Position numbers and translations under genes: made by a program. The notes under the pieces were generated by a model, which did no database searches, was not told the origin of the DNA, and saw only the letters and a program-made list of their open reading frames with translations. Shown here one piece after another: positions 38,340 through 55,657 of a stretch of 64,000 nucleotides of DNA. The DNA is from Hyphomicrobium sp. LHD-15 (GTDB taxonomy: Bacteria > Pseudomonadota > Alphaproteobacteria > Rhizobiales > Hyphomicrobiaceae), in contig NZ_JAVIFT010000001.1 in the NCBI RefSeq assembly GCF_031157355.1, forward strand, positions 496,001 to 560,000. The letters run 5' to 3'. Position 1 is the stretch's first letter. Each line of letters begins with the position of its first letter.

Positions 38340-38690
38340 CTAGTGCACCTTCTCCGCCACCGACGTGTTGGTCGGGATGGCGGCGGCCCGATCGTAGGCC
38401 GTCTTGACGAAAGCATCGCCGGTCTTGGTGATCTTCGTGGTCCAACCGGTGTCCCACTCGATCACGGCTGATTGATCTTCCTCAGTCCAGGTGCCGGTCA
38501 TGCCCTCACCGGCCCGATCGGCTTCCGCCGTGCCCGAGGGGAACAGCGTAATCTCGAACGCATTGCCTTCGGTGTCCTGCACTTTCCAAGTGCCGGAAAA
38601 CTGGCTTTCGGCCAAATCGTGCTCGTTGGCCGAGACCAGCGAGAGAAAGCTGGAGAGCATTGCGCTCCCCTGTCGGCTCAGGCTTGTCAT
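38340..38690 (-). CDS. Small conserved hypothetical protein
   Basis: I chose ATG 38690 because GGAGGA lies just upstream. The 116-residue product, MTSLSRQGSAMLSSFL, has no clear signal peptide. The middle is a run of predicted strands (FSGTWKVQDTEGNAFEITLFPSGTAE, GMTGTWTEEDQSAVIEWDTGWTTKITKTGDAFVKTAYD) that looks like a small beta-barrel, lipocalin-like or avidin-like in pattern, with the repeated GTW. I cannot assign a function. Confidence 0.6.
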   Translation of the reverse strand: MTSLSRQGSAMLSSFLSLVSANEHDLAESQFSGTWKVQDTEGNAFEITLFPSGTAEADRAGEGMTGTWTEEDQSAVIEWDTGWTTKITKTGDAFVKTAYDRAAAIPTNTSVAEKVH

Positions 38691-38811
38691 ATCGTCCTCC
38701 GCTTGTCCGCGCGGCCGAGCGCTTTGTGCGCACGGCCCTTGCTCAGCAGAGAAAACGCCCCGCGACACCGACAGTTCCGAGGTTCTTTTCAGACCGCAAT
38801 ATCAATAAAAT

Positions 38812-38842
38812 AGCCGCCGGCCGATGAGATCGACCGACGGCT
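38812..38842 (-). terminator. Intrinsic terminator downstream of aroG
   Basis: On the minus strand a 13-bp stem (AGCCGUCGGUCGA with UCGGCCGGCGGCU, two G-U pairs) closes a 5-base loop, followed by ATTTTATTGATATT. It lies about 70 bases past the aroG stop. Confidence 0.8.
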
Positions 38843-38848
38843 TTTCAA

Positions 38849-38929
38849 TTTGCCAATTCCGAAGACGACCACCGGGCTTTGTTACCCGAAATCGACCTCC
38901 GGACATTGTTATCCGAAAGCGACCTCCGG
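38849..38929 (-). repeat. 27-bp tandem repeat covering the 3' end of aroG
   Basis: On the minus strand CCGGAGGTCGCTTTCGGATAACAATGT-type units occur three times in a row: 38903-38929 (last codons and stop of aroG), 38876-38902 (two to four changes, stop codon still present) and 38849-38875 (more diverged). It looks like a tandem duplication of the gene's last bases. Confidence 0.7.
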
Positions 38930-40300
38930 TCGCGCGGGCGCCGCGCGCGTCTCGCGCTCAAGCTTCATGCGCTCGGCGACCAGGAAAGCCAGCTCCAGCG
39001 ACTGATCGGCGTTGAGGCGCGGATCGCACAGCGTGTGATAGCGGTCCATGAGATCGGTCTCGGCGATCGCCGCGGCCCCGCCCGTGCACTCGGTCACGTT
39101 CTGGCCGGTCATCTCGACATGGATGCCGCCCGCGTGCGAGCCCTCGGCGCGATGCACGTCGAAGAAGGCCTCGACCTCCTTCAGGATGCGATCGAAGGGG
39201 CGCGTCTTGTAGCCGTTGGCGGCGCTGATGGTGTTGCCGTGCATCGGATCGCACGACCAGACCACCGTGCGCCCGGCCTTCTTCACGGCGCGGATCAGCT
39301 TCGGCAGATGCTGGCCGACCTTCTCGTGCCCGAAACGGCAGATCAGCGTCAGGCGACCGGGCTCGTCCTTGGGGTTCAAGGTGTCGATCAGGCGCAGCAG
39401 GCCGTCCGCGTCGAGCGACGGGCCGCACTTGATACCGATCGGATTCTTGACGCCGCGGCAGAACTCGAGGTGAGCATGATCCGGCTGGCGCGTGCGATCG
39501 CCGATCCAGAGCATGTGACCGCTCGTGGCGTACCAATCGCCGCTCGTCGAATCGAGACGTGTCAGAGCCTGCTCATAGCCTAGGAGCAGCGCTTCGTGGC
39601 TGGTGTAGAAGCTGGTTGCGCGCAGCTGCGGCGTGTTCTCGCTGGTGATGCCGCACGCCCGCATGAAGCCCAAGGTCTCGGCGATGCGATCGGCGAGTTC
39701 CTGGTAGCGGTGGCCCTGCGGGCTGTCCTTGACGAAGCCCATGTTCCATTGATGCACGCGCTCGAGGTCGGCGTAACCGCCGGTCGCGAACGCGCGGATC
39801 AGGTTCAGTGTTGCAGCCGACTGCCGGTAGGCCTCGAGCTGGCGCTGCGGATCGGGAATGCGCGCCTCGGGCGTGAAATCGGTGCCGTTGATGATGTCGC
39901 CGCGATAGCTCGGAAGCTCGACGCCGTCCTTCTTCTCCATCGGCGAAGAACGAGGCTTGGCGAACTGACCCGCAATGCGGCCCACCTTCACGACCGGGCT
40001 GCCGCCTGCGTACGTCAAGACGACCGCCATCTGAAGGAAGACGCGGAAGAAGTCGCGGATGTTGTCGGCGCGGTGCTCGAGGAAGCTTTCGGCGCAGTCG
40101 CCGCCCTGCAGCAGGAAGCCTTCGCCCAGCGCGACCGCGCCCAGCGCCTTTTTCAGCTCACGCGCCTCGCCTGCAAAAACCAGCGGCGGGAACGTCGCAA
40201 GGCGGCCCTCGACATCCGCGAGCGCCTTGGCATCGGGGTAATCAGGGACTTGGACGATCGGAAGCGAGCGCCAGCTTTCCGGGGACCAGGTTGCGGCCAT
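38909..40300 (-). CDS. aroG: 3-Deoxy-7-phosphoheptulonate (DAHP) synthase, class II
   Basis: The 463-residue enzyme condenses phosphoenolpyruvate and erythrose 4-phosphate, the first step of the shikimate pathway. It is the class II (plant-like) type: GDCAESF with the metal-binding cysteine, [24 protein letters not shown]-like segment (here [11 protein letters not shown]), [26 protein letters not shown] and [15 protein letters not shown]. Length is normal. It starts [23 protein letters not shown]. The 3' end overlaps a 27-bp tandem repeat, and a terminator follows. Confidence 0.97.
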   Translation of the reverse strand: MAATWSPESWRSLPIVQVPDYPDAKALADVEGRLATFPPLVFAGEARELKKALGAVALGEGFLLQGGDCAESFLEHRADNIRDFFRVFLQMAVVLTYAGGSPVVKVGRIAGQFAKPRSSPMEKKDGVELPSYRGDIINGTDFTPEARIPDPQRQLEAYRQSAATLNLIRAFATGGYADLERVHQWNMGFVKDSPQGHRYQELADRIAETLGFMRACGITSENTPQLRATSFYTSHEALLLGYEQALTRLDSTSGDWYATSGHMLWIGDRTRQPDHAHLEFCRGVKNPIGIKCGPSLDADGLLRLIDTLNPKDEPGRLTLICRFGHEKVGQHLPKLIRAVKKAGRTVVWSCDPMHGNTISAANGYKTRPFDRILKEVEAFFDVHRAEGSHAGGIHVEMTGQNVTECTGGAAAIAETDLMDRYHTLCDPRLNADQSLELAFLVAERMKLERETRAAPARPEVAFG

Positions 40301-40500
40301 TGACGTTTACCTTCTCCACCCGCTGCAAGTCGGCCTGCAGCGGCCTTTTCTGCTTCGTCTCAGCGCCATTCCGGGGCGGGCGAACCGCCGCGTTCTGGAC
40401 GCCTCTCAATTTTATCTGGGCTTATAGGGCAAGTGTTTCCCGATGGCCAGCCGGCAGGATCCTCGGTCGGGGCTGCCGGGGCCATCAAACCGTTAAATAA

Positions 40501-40534
40501 GAAGAAGGCGGCTGGTTTCCCAGCCGCCTTCTTC
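40501..40534 (-). terminator. Strong terminator after rpoC
   Basis: A perfect 15-bp stem (GAAGAAGGCGGCTGG with CCAGCCGCCTTCTTC) closes the loop TTTC. On the minus strand it is followed by TTATTTAAC. It begins 28 bases after the rpoC stop and should end the rpoBC transcript, separating it from aroG. Confidence 0.9.
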
Positions 40535-40562
40535 AACTCGTTTCGCGTTTGCGAGCGACGTT

Positions 40563-44786
<4,224 letters not shown>

Positions 44787-44921
44787 CGGCTCTCTCCAGG
44801 GGATCAGCGGTGGGTGGGGCCCGCGATCCTCAAATTTTGTCTTGTCAGTACGCCCTCCGCAGAGGCGAAGGGGCATTAGGGGCGCGCCAGAGAAACGGCG
44901 CGCTCCCTTTCGTCTCGTTGT

Positions 44922-49076
<4,155 letters not shown>

Positions 49077-49443
49077 GTCCGCTCCTCATCTCGCCGGGGT
49101 CGTGCCGGGGGCACACGACCGCTCGTTCTTCTTGCCCAGCGCCGGGGTCGCCATCCCCAAGCGCATCGTTCTCGATGAGACCGACGATTCACGCTTCGGA
49201 CTAACAGGGTCCGAAGCGATCGTGGTCTCCTTTCACTGCAGACCGACGATTCACGCTTCGGACTAACAGGGTCCGGAGCGATCGTGGTCTTGAACCTTTG
49301 AAACGGCTCGCCGGAGGGCCTCTTCGAGGGGGAAAACCCTCGGAGGACCTCCGGAGAACCGTCTTCAGACCGGCGTTCGGCATCGGGCAATCGGCATTCG
49401 GAGTGATCTGCCCCGATTGCCGACTACCGTTTGCCTATTGCCG
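49077..49443. other. rplL-rpoB intergenic region with several hairpins
   Basis: There is no gene in these 367 bases. In minus-strand order they hold a GGCAATCGG/CCGATTGCC hairpin just after rplL (49386-49421), a CGAGGG/CCCTCG hairpin (49325-49342) next to CGGAGGACCTCCG, and two 50-bp repeats (listed separately). In E. coli this junction carries an attenuator and an RNase III site that lower rpoBC relative to rplJL; the position here suggests the same kind of function. Confidence 0.6.
49179..49290. repeat. Two tandem 50-bp hairpin repeats upstream of rpoB
   Basis: Copies at 49179-49228 and 49241-49290 differ at one position. Each contains CGCTTCGGAC, a 7-base loop, then GTCCGAAGCG (copy 2 has GTCCGGAGCG, a G-U pair). 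Flanking ATCGT and GGTCT/AGACC also pair, so each copy folds into an extended hairpin of about 50 bases. The 12-base spacer contains a PstI-like CTGCAG sequence. Confidence 0.85.
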
Positions 49444-49818
49444 TTACTTGAGCTCGACGACCGCGCCCTGGTCCTCAAGCTGCTTCTTGATCTTCTGTGC
49501 CTCGTCCTTCGGCACGCCTTCCTTGACCGTCTTGCCGCCGGCCTCGACGAGATCCTTGGCTTCCTTGAGGCCAAGGCCAGTGATGGCGCGGACTTCCTTG
49601 ATGACGTTGATCTTCTTGTCGCCGCCCGACTTCAGGATGACGGTGAACTCGGTCTGCTCCTCGACCGCAGCAGCGGCAGCGCCAGCGGGGGCAGCAGCGA
49701 CAGCAACGGCAGCAGCAGCCGACACGCCCCACTTCTCTTCGAGAAGTTTGGCAAGCTCAGCTGCTTCGAGAACGGTCAGTTTCGACAGGTCTTCAACGAT
49801 CTTTGCGAGATCCGACAT
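49444..49818 (-). CDS. rplL: 50S ribosomal protein L7/L12
   Basis: The 124-residue protein has the N-terminal dimerisation domain ([28 protein letters not shown]), an alanine-rich hinge at about 35-55 and the C-terminal factor-binding domain ([37 protein letters not shown]). It forms the stalk that recruits EF-Tu and EF-G. Confidence 0.98.
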   Translation of the reverse strand: MSDLAKIVEDLSKLTVLEAAELAKLLEEKWGVSAAAAVAVAAAPAGAAAAAVEEQTEFTVILKSGGDKKINVIKEVRAITGLGLKEAKDLVEAGGKTVKEGVPKDEAQKIKKQLEDQGAVVELK

Positions 49819-49914
49819 TGTATATAGTCCTTCCGGTTTAGCCTTCGAGAGGGGCGCTTTGTCCCAGCCTCTGTTTTTTTGCTGGAAGCGCCGGTTTCAG
49901 TGTTGCCCACAGCC

Positions 49915-50436
49915 TCAAGCTGCTTCGCCACCTTGCGATGCCTTGGCCTGAATGACGCGCGCAAGCTTGGCGCCCGGCTCTGCGATCGTGCGGGCGATCT
50001 TGGTCGCCGGCGCGTTCAACAGGCCGATTAGCTTTGCACGCAGTTCATCAAGCGAAGGCAGGTCGGCGAGTGCTTTGACGCCGTTCGCGTCGAGGACGGT
50101 GTTGCCCATCGCGCCGCCGAGGATCACGAGCTTGTCGTTTTCCTTGGCGTACTTGACGGCAACCTTGGCCGCGGCGATCGGATCCTTCGAGTAGGCCAAA
50201 ACGGTCGGCCCAGCGAAGAGATCAGCGATGCCTTCGGACTTGGTGTCCTTGAGCGCGAGCTTCACCAGCTTGTTCTTGGCAACTTTGACAGATCCGCCCG
50301 CCTCTTTGACGCGCTTGCGGAATTCTGCCGCTTGAGCTGCCACCATGCCGGTGTTGTGGGCGACGACCACCACGCCTGTGTCTTTCAACACATCGTGGAG
50401 AGACGTCACGAGCGCTTGTTTTGCAGCTCTATCCAC
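49915..50436 (-). CDS. rplJ: 50S ribosomal protein L10
   Basis: GTG 50436 gives [30 protein letters not shown] with AGGAG upstream and 173 residues, the normal size; the longer frame from 50610 begins inside the leader. The C-terminal helix that binds L7/L12 dimers is [24 protein letters not shown]10 with L12 represses its own mRNA by binding the leader in many bacteria. Confidence 0.96.
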   Translation of the reverse strand: MDRAAKQALVTSLHDVLKDTGVVVVAHNTGMVAAQAAEFRKRVKEAGGSVKVAKNKLVKLALKDTKSEGIADLFAGPTVLAYSKDPIAAAKVAVKYAKENDKLVILGGAMGNTVLDANGVKALADLPSLDELRAKLIGLLNAPATKIARTIAEPGAKLARVIQAKASQGGEAA

Positions 50437-50785
50437 CTGCTCACTCCTGGTTGCGATCGGCCCTTGCGGGTGCGATCGCGGGTTGCACCTGCCGCAGCTT
50501 CTCCCCGAAGGGCTGCTGCGACGCTCGTCCTGTCCCGACCGCGCGCTACGTGATGCGGCACGGTGCTGACCCAGAAGGCTCATACCGGCAAGGCGCCCGT
50601 CGGGCGTCAAACCGGGTGGTCTCCCGTCTCATGCGGGCCCTCCGAGGAGGATTATGCGTCACCGGCAAGCCGGATCGGCACCCATCAATCTTGGACAGGT
50701 TCCGGCCGCGCGACCCCGAAAGATCTCTCGGCCGGAAATCCGCGCCGGAAACCCGGCACGGAATTCTTTGAACAACCCCTGCGGC
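50437..50785 (-). promoter_or_regulatory. rplJ leader region (349 bases)
   Basis: This gap between rplA and rplJ has no gene and is where the L10 leader normally lies. GC-rich stems are visible, for example GACGCCC/GGGCGCC on the minus strand near 50600-50616 and a possible stem over the RBS region (CCGCAGCTTCTCCCCGAAGGGCTGCTGCG, 50482-50511). I cannot confirm the kink-turn or a promoter by eye. Confidence 0.4.
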
Positions 50786-51559
<774 letters not shown>

Positions 51560-51563
51560 CGGT

Positions 51564-52010
51564 CTACTCCACCACCTTGAGGCCCATCGAGCGGGCGGAG
51601 CCGGCAATCGTCTTGGTGGCCTGATCGAGATTGTCCGTGTTCATGTCCTTGATCTTCACCTTCGCGATCTCGCGAAGCTGAGCAATCGTGATCGAGCCTG
51701 CCACGTCGCGGCCCGGGTTCTTCGAGCCCGAACCCGGCTTGCCGGTCGGCTTCATGCCGGCGGCCTTCTTGATGAGGAACGTCGCCGGAGGCGTACGCAT
51801 CTCGAAGGTGAACGAGCGATCCGAGAACACGGTGATCTTCACCGGAATCGGCGTACCCTGCTCGAGGTCCTTCGTCTTGGCGTTGAAGGACTTGCAGAAT
51901 TCCATGATGTTGACGCCGCGCTGGCCGAGCGCGGGGCCGATCGGCGGAGACGGATTGGCCGCTCCTGCCGGGACCTGAAGGTTGATGTAGCCGTCTATCT
52001 TCTTTGCCAT
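51564..52010 (-). CDS. rplK: 50S ribosomal protein L11
   Basis: The 148-residue protein shows [33 protein letters not shown], typical of the L11 N-terminal domain, and the rRNA-binding C-terminal domain ([44 protein letters not shown]-type). It forms the GTPase-associated centre. The 159 bases upstream contain small hairpins such as GGAAGC/GCTTCC and CCGGCG/CGCCGG. Confidence 0.98.
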   Translation of the reverse strand: MAKKIDGYINLQVPAGAANPSPPIGPALGQRGVNIMEFCKSFNAKTKDLEQGTPIPVKITVFSDRSFTFEMRTPPATFLIKKAAGMKPTGKPGSGSKNPGRDVAGSITIAQLREIAKVKIKDMNTDNLDQATKTIAGSARSMGLKVVE

Positions 52011-52169
52011 CGTATCCCCTAAGTTCTGCAGGAAGCTTCATGCTTCCCAGGGTTAGCGGTCAGCGGGCCCAAACACCGTTTCGAGCCCTCCCGCGGTTTG
52101 GACCGAATGGGGCCGGCTTGCCGGCTCATTCCGTCCGCGACCGGCGCTTTCACGCCGGAAGTTCGTATC

Positions 52170-52706
52170 TCAAGCCGTGACCTTCTCAACCTGGCCAAAC
52201 TCGAGCTCGACCGGCGTCTTGCGGCCGAAGATCGACACGCCGACCTTGAGCCGCGACCGTTCGCCGTCCACTTCCTCGACCTCGCCCTGGAACGAAGCGA
52301 ATGGCCCATCGACCACCTTCACCTGCTCGCCGACCTCGTAGATGATCGAGGGCTTGGGGCGCTCGACGCCTTCCTTCACCTGGTTCAGGATGCGGGCGGC
52401 CTCGTCGTTCGAAATCGCGATCGGCTTGTTATCGGCGCCCAGGAAGCCCGTGACCTTCGGCGTGTTCTTGATCAGCACGAAGGCCGCGTCGGTCATTTCC
52501 ATGTTGACCAGCACGTAGCCCGGCAGGAACTTCCGCTCCGCCTGGACCTTGCGGCCGCGCTTCACCTCGACGATCTCTTCGGTGGGCACAACCACCTCTT
52601 CGAAGAGGTTCTCAAGGCCTGCCGACTTCGCGCGCTCCTTGATGGCCTCAGCCACCTTGCGCTCAAAGTTCGTGTAGGCGTGAACGATGTACCAGCGCTT
52701 GGCCAT
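52170..52706 (-). CDS. nusG: Transcription termination/antitermination protein NusG
   Basis: ATG 52706 gives [22 protein letters not shown], the standard start, and 178 residues. The NGN domain contains [14 protein letters not shown] and [10 protein letters not shown]; the KOW domain near the C-terminus is [22 protein letters not shown]. NusG couples RNA polymerase to Rho and to the ribosome through S10. It is 50 bases downstream of secE. Confidence 0.97.
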   Translation of the reverse strand: MAKRWYIVHAYTNFERKVAEAIKERAKSAGLENLFEEVVVPTEEIVEVKRGRKVQAERKFLPGYVLVNMEMTDAAFVLIKNTPKVTGFLGADNKPIAISNDEAARILNQVKEGVERPKPSIIYEVGEQVKVVDGPFASFQGEVEEVDGERSRLKVGVSIFGRKTPVELEFGQVEKVTA

Positions 52707-52756
52707 TCTCAAATCGTCTCTTTGTCTCTTCGCGACGGGGCCAACTTGCAGCCCGA

Positions 52757-52954
52757 TCAACCGCGGAGCCCAAGCACCATGTTGACCAGATGCCCGAGGG
52801 CCTGGTCCGTGATGAGGAAGAACACGGAAGCCAACGTCACCATGACCAGGACCATCAGCGTGGTAATCCACACTTCCTTCCAAGTCGGCCAAGTGACTTT
52901 GGAGACCTCCTGCCTTACCTCTTGAACAAATTCAAACGGATTGAACTTCGACAT
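52757..52954 (-). CDS. secE: Preprotein translocase subunit SecE
   Basis: This is a short 65-residue SecE with a single transmembrane helix ([23 protein letters not shown]) preceded by the amphipathic [23 protein letters not shown], with the conserved VTWP. It clamps SecY. A start ten codons earlier (52984) is possible. It lies between tRNA-Trp and nusG. Confidence 0.95.
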   Translation of the reverse strand: MSKFNPFEFVQEVRQEVSKVTWPTWKEVWITTLMVLVMVTLASVFFLITDQALGHLVNMVLGLRG

Positions 52955-53079
52955 CAAAACCGCTTCCCGAGCGCCATGTGACAAAATGGCGCACCCCGGG
53001 TCCCTCTTCTGGTCCCACGTGGTCCACCGTAACGAGCCGGATCAGGGCGCTCTCTTCACTGATCCACTTCAAAACCTCA

Positions 53080-53155
53080 TGGCAGGGGAGGAGGGGCTCG
53101 AACCCCCAGCCTTCGGTTTTGGAGACCGACGCTCTACCAATTGAGCTACTCCCCT
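53080..53155 (-). tRNA. trnW: tRNA-Trp (CCA anticodon)
   Basis: The minus-strand cloverleaf spans 76 bases with the encoded CCA. The acceptor stem is AGGGGAG/CTCCCCT with discriminator G. The D arm is AGCTCAATTGGTAGAGC, the anticodon loop CTCCAAA (CCA at 53120-53122), and the T arm GGGGGTTCGAACCCC. It precedes secE-nusG, a common alphaproteobacterial order. Confidence 0.97.
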
Positions 53156-53370
53156 ATCGCATAGCTTGTGCACGCCTTGTCGACGCGAAAGGCGCACATG
53201 CCTTATGCGGGGGCGGCATCCTTAGCTGAACTTTTTGCGTTTGTCACTCGCCTGTGGACACTTTCTCGTCTGCCGCGCTCTCGACTTGCTCGTTGTCCTC
53301 AGGTCATTTGCGCCGCAGCCCCAGGTTCAGGCCCCGGAAAGCCCGCTACTTAGGGGAATTTTAGCCGCGC

Positions 53371-53694
53371 TCAGCCGACTTTTTCGACCACCACGGCCGT
53401 CCCATAGGCCAGAACCTCGGTCACGGCGGACGCAATCTCGTTCGCGTCGTAGCGCATACCGAGGATGGCGTTGGCTCCGGCGGCCTCTGCGTGCTTCATC
53501 AGAAGATCGAACGCCTCCTGGCGGGTCTCCTCGGCGAGCTTGGTGTAGACCGAGATGGTGCCCCCGAAGAGAATCTGGATCGCGGCGCCGATATTGCCGA
53601 CCACACTCCTCGATCGCACCGTCAGCCCACGAACAACCCCCAAGTGCTTTACAACCCTGTAGCCTTCGAGCTCGTTGGTCGTTGTCACGATCAT
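53371..53694 (-). CDS. YbjQ/UPF0145 family protein
   Basis: ATG 53694 gives 107 residues, the family's normal length: MIVTTTNELEGYRVVKHLGVVRGLTVRS, then EAFDLLMKHAEAAGANAILGMRYDA and a final YGTAVVV. The family forms pentameric assemblies and is often labelled heavy-metal-binding, but its function is not established. The GGGGGAG sequence precedes the start. Confidence 0.85.
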   Translation of the reverse strand: MIVTTTNELEGYRVVKHLGVVRGLTVRSRSVVGNIGAAIQILFGGTISVYTKLAEETRQEAFDLLMKHAEAAGANAILGMRYDANEIASAVTEVLAYGTAVVVEKVG

Positions 53695-53811
53695 GCTGCA
53701 GTGCTCCCCCGATCTTTGCGAATGCCAAAGCATATCGGACGCGATTTGCCATGCAATGACGCACGCATCGTGGCGCGCCGGGCTCGGGCCTGAGCGTTTG
53801 CCCGGTTGAGC

Positions 53812-53914
53812 TAGAGCCGTTCCGGCTTTGGTGGAATCACGGAACGGCTCCAGTTTTTTGTTTGCTCGTGCTTCTTGTCGGAAAACCGGTTCCCACTTTT
53901 CCGGAAGCACTCTA
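53812..53914. repeat. Hyphomicrobiales-type dispersed intergenic palindromic element
   Basis: A 103-bp element bounded by TAGAG (53812) and CTCTA (53914). It has a perfect 11-bp hairpin GAGCCGTTCCG/CGGAACGGCTC (53814-53824 with 53840-53850), a T6 run, and a second hairpin CGGAAAACCGGTTCCCACTTTTCCG. The GGAAAAGTGGGAACCGGTTTTCCG core is familiar to me from many Hyphomicrobiales genomes as a dispersed repeat. Its terminal CTA supplies the stop codon of the adjacent esterase. Confidence 0.75.
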
Positions 53915-55657
53915 ATGCGGATCGGCCTTCGCGCCGCCGTCGCGGCCCAGCAAGGCGATGAGGCCATCCGCAAGGCTGCTGCGCCAGGCGAGGTAATCGT
54001 GGGTCGCCGCATACTCGCGATGGGTCACATCGTAGCCCTTCGCGATCAGGACGTCTCTCAGGTGGCGCGTGGTTTCAAGGATGCCCGGCTGCTCGCGGCC
54101 GGTCTCGAACAGGCCTGCGCCAAGGAAGAAGCGGATGGGCCGCGCGGGCTCCGCCGCATATTGGCGCGTCAGCCACTCGGGCTCCTCGCCTCCCCGCTCG
54201 AAGTCAGGGTGCCACCAGAACGAGCCCGATAGCGACAGCACGTTTCCAAACACATCCGGATGATCGCGCGCGATACAGGCGGAAGCCAGGCCGCCGTAAC
54301 TTGAGCCAGCGACAACGGTTCGAGCCGCCTGAGCAGACTTTTTCGTCTGCGTCCGCACCCAGGGGAGCAGCTCGGTTGCGAGCGCGCGTCCGAAATCTGC
54401 GTTGCAGGGCAGCTCCCGCCCGCGCGTCTCGGAACTCGGGTTTCCGACCATTACGGCAAGGAGCGGTGGGATTTTCCCGGCGGCGACCAGGTTGTCGAGG
54501 ATCGTCGGGGTCGGCACCTTCTCAAGATACGGCGCTGCATCGAACAGCACGAGCAGCGCATGCACCGGATTACCAGGCTCGAACCCATGCGAAAAATAAA
54601 GCGCGACGTCGCGCTCGTTACCTAGGATCGCGCTCGCAAAACGATGCTGCGTCAGCGCACCTTTCGGAGCACCGCGCTCCTCAATCCATGGCTCGGGTGG
54701 CGCATCCGGCAGTGTCAGCACGGACTCGCGATTGAAGGGATCGCCGGCATTTGGTGGCCAGGGTCGCGCTTTATTCAACGGATCGGCCTGGGCGGTTGCG
54801 AGCAGGGCTCGCCGGCGCTCACGGGCTGATCCGGGAAGCTCGGGGATGTCGGGGGCAAGCTTGTAAGCAAGGCGCGTTGACGAGGGAATCTCGTAGGTCT
54901 TGAACCAGACGTCGCTGGTGCCGAGACGGTCCATCCAGTCGTGATCGTTCGAGGGGCCGCCGAACAGGCGCACGTTGTGCTCGGCACCGCGCCAGAGGAA
55001 CGTCACGATGCGCTTCCGTGGATCGCTTGCGGGCTCAACCATCGGCGCGCCCTCGGCGGCTATACTCGTCCAGAATTCACCGGTTCCGCCTCCCGCCGCC
55101 ACCTGCTGGGCCAGCTTCGCGATCCGCGGACTTAGATAGCTTGGCGCGGGCGGGACCTGTGCAGCCCGTGCAAGGATCCGCGTGATCGTCAACGTGTAGG
55201 GCTGAGCCGCGCCCTCAGCGCTAAGGCGCAGGCGCGCCGTACCTTGCGTTGCCGGCACGAACATGAAGTCCTGGTCCGAAGCACCGGGACTTGCGAGCCG
55301 GCGAATGTGTGCGCCCGTGTCGCCCACGAGATCGAGCGCGATTGCCCCAGCTGGGCTTTCGACGCGTCCTTGCACGAAATCGCCTTCGTGAACGACGACT
55401 TCGAAATCGGCCGCCTGTCCGGCAGCGACAGTGCCTGTGGCAGACTTCGCAGGCTCTAAAGCGTGCGCCTCTGCCGGGGCTAACGCGCTTGGCTCCGCCA
55501 CGATTTGGTTGCGCGGCTCCGCCACGATTTGGTTGCGCGGCTCCGCCACGATCTGGTTGCGCGGCTCCGCCACGACAGACGGAGCCACGCCCATCACAAT
55601 CGCAAAAAGCAACGGCCCGAGCACTCGGGCCGTTGATCCTGATCGTCTCGTTACCAT
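53912..55657 (-). CDS. Secreted Fes-type siderophore esterase with N-terminal octapeptide repeats
   Basis: The 581-residue protein has a signal peptide (LGPLLFAIVMGVAPSVVA), then VAEPRNQI repeated three times (residues 29-52) plus a partial VAEP, then a beta-rich domain (about 75-165), a Fes N-terminal-like domain and a C-terminal alpha/beta hydrolase. GSSYG (G451-G455) carries the nucleophile S453; H553 in ATHDYLAW is the likely catalytic histidine. Fes/IroE enzymes cleave ester backbones of catecholate siderophores; the signal peptide puts this one in the periplasm. The start overlaps the receptor stop by seven bases. Confidence 0.8.
   Translation of the reverse strand: MVTRRSGSTARVLGPLLFAIVMGVAPSVVAEPRNQIVAEPRNQIVAEPRNQIVAEPSALAPAEAHALEPAKSATGTVAAGQAADFEVVVHEGDFVQGRVESPAGAIALDLVGDTGAHIRRLASPGASDQDFMFVPATQGTARLRLSAEGAAQPYTLTITRILARAAQVPPAPSYLSPRIAKLAQQVAAGGGTGEFWTSIAAEGAPMVEPASDPRKRIVTFLWRGAEHNVRLFGGPSNDHDWMDRLGTSDVWFKTYEIPSSTRLAYKLAPDIPELPGSARERRRALLATAQADPLNKARPWPPNAGDPFNRESVLTLPDAPPEPWIEERGAPKGALTQHRFASAILGNERDVALYFSHGFEPGNPVHALLVLFDAAPYLEKVPTPTILDNLVAAGKIPPLLAVMVGNPSSETRGRELPCNADFGRALATELLPWVRTQTKKSAQAARTVVAGSSYGGLASACIARDHPDVFGNVLSLSGSFWWHPDFERGGEEPEWLTRQYAAEPARPIRFFLGAGLFETGREQPGILETTRHLRDVLIAKGYDVTHREYAATHDYLAWRSSLADGLIALLGRDGGAKADPH
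55490..55573 (-). repeat. 24-bp coding tandem repeat (VAEPRNQI)
   Basis: A 24-bp unit is repeated three times with a partial fourth copy, encoding VAEPRNQI directly after the esterase signal peptide. The copies differ by very few bases, which suggests recent slippage or recombination and possible copy-number variation between strains. Confidence 0.9.

Noticed and set aside
49179-49290. CRISPR array
   Set aside because: Only two repeat copies, 50 bp long with a 12-base spacer and strong internal hairpin; no cas genes. Not compatible with CRISPR.
53814-53856. Plus-strand intrinsic terminator (stem followed by T6)
   Set aside because: No plus-strand gene lies upstream; the hairpin belongs to a dispersed palindromic element between two minus-strand genes.
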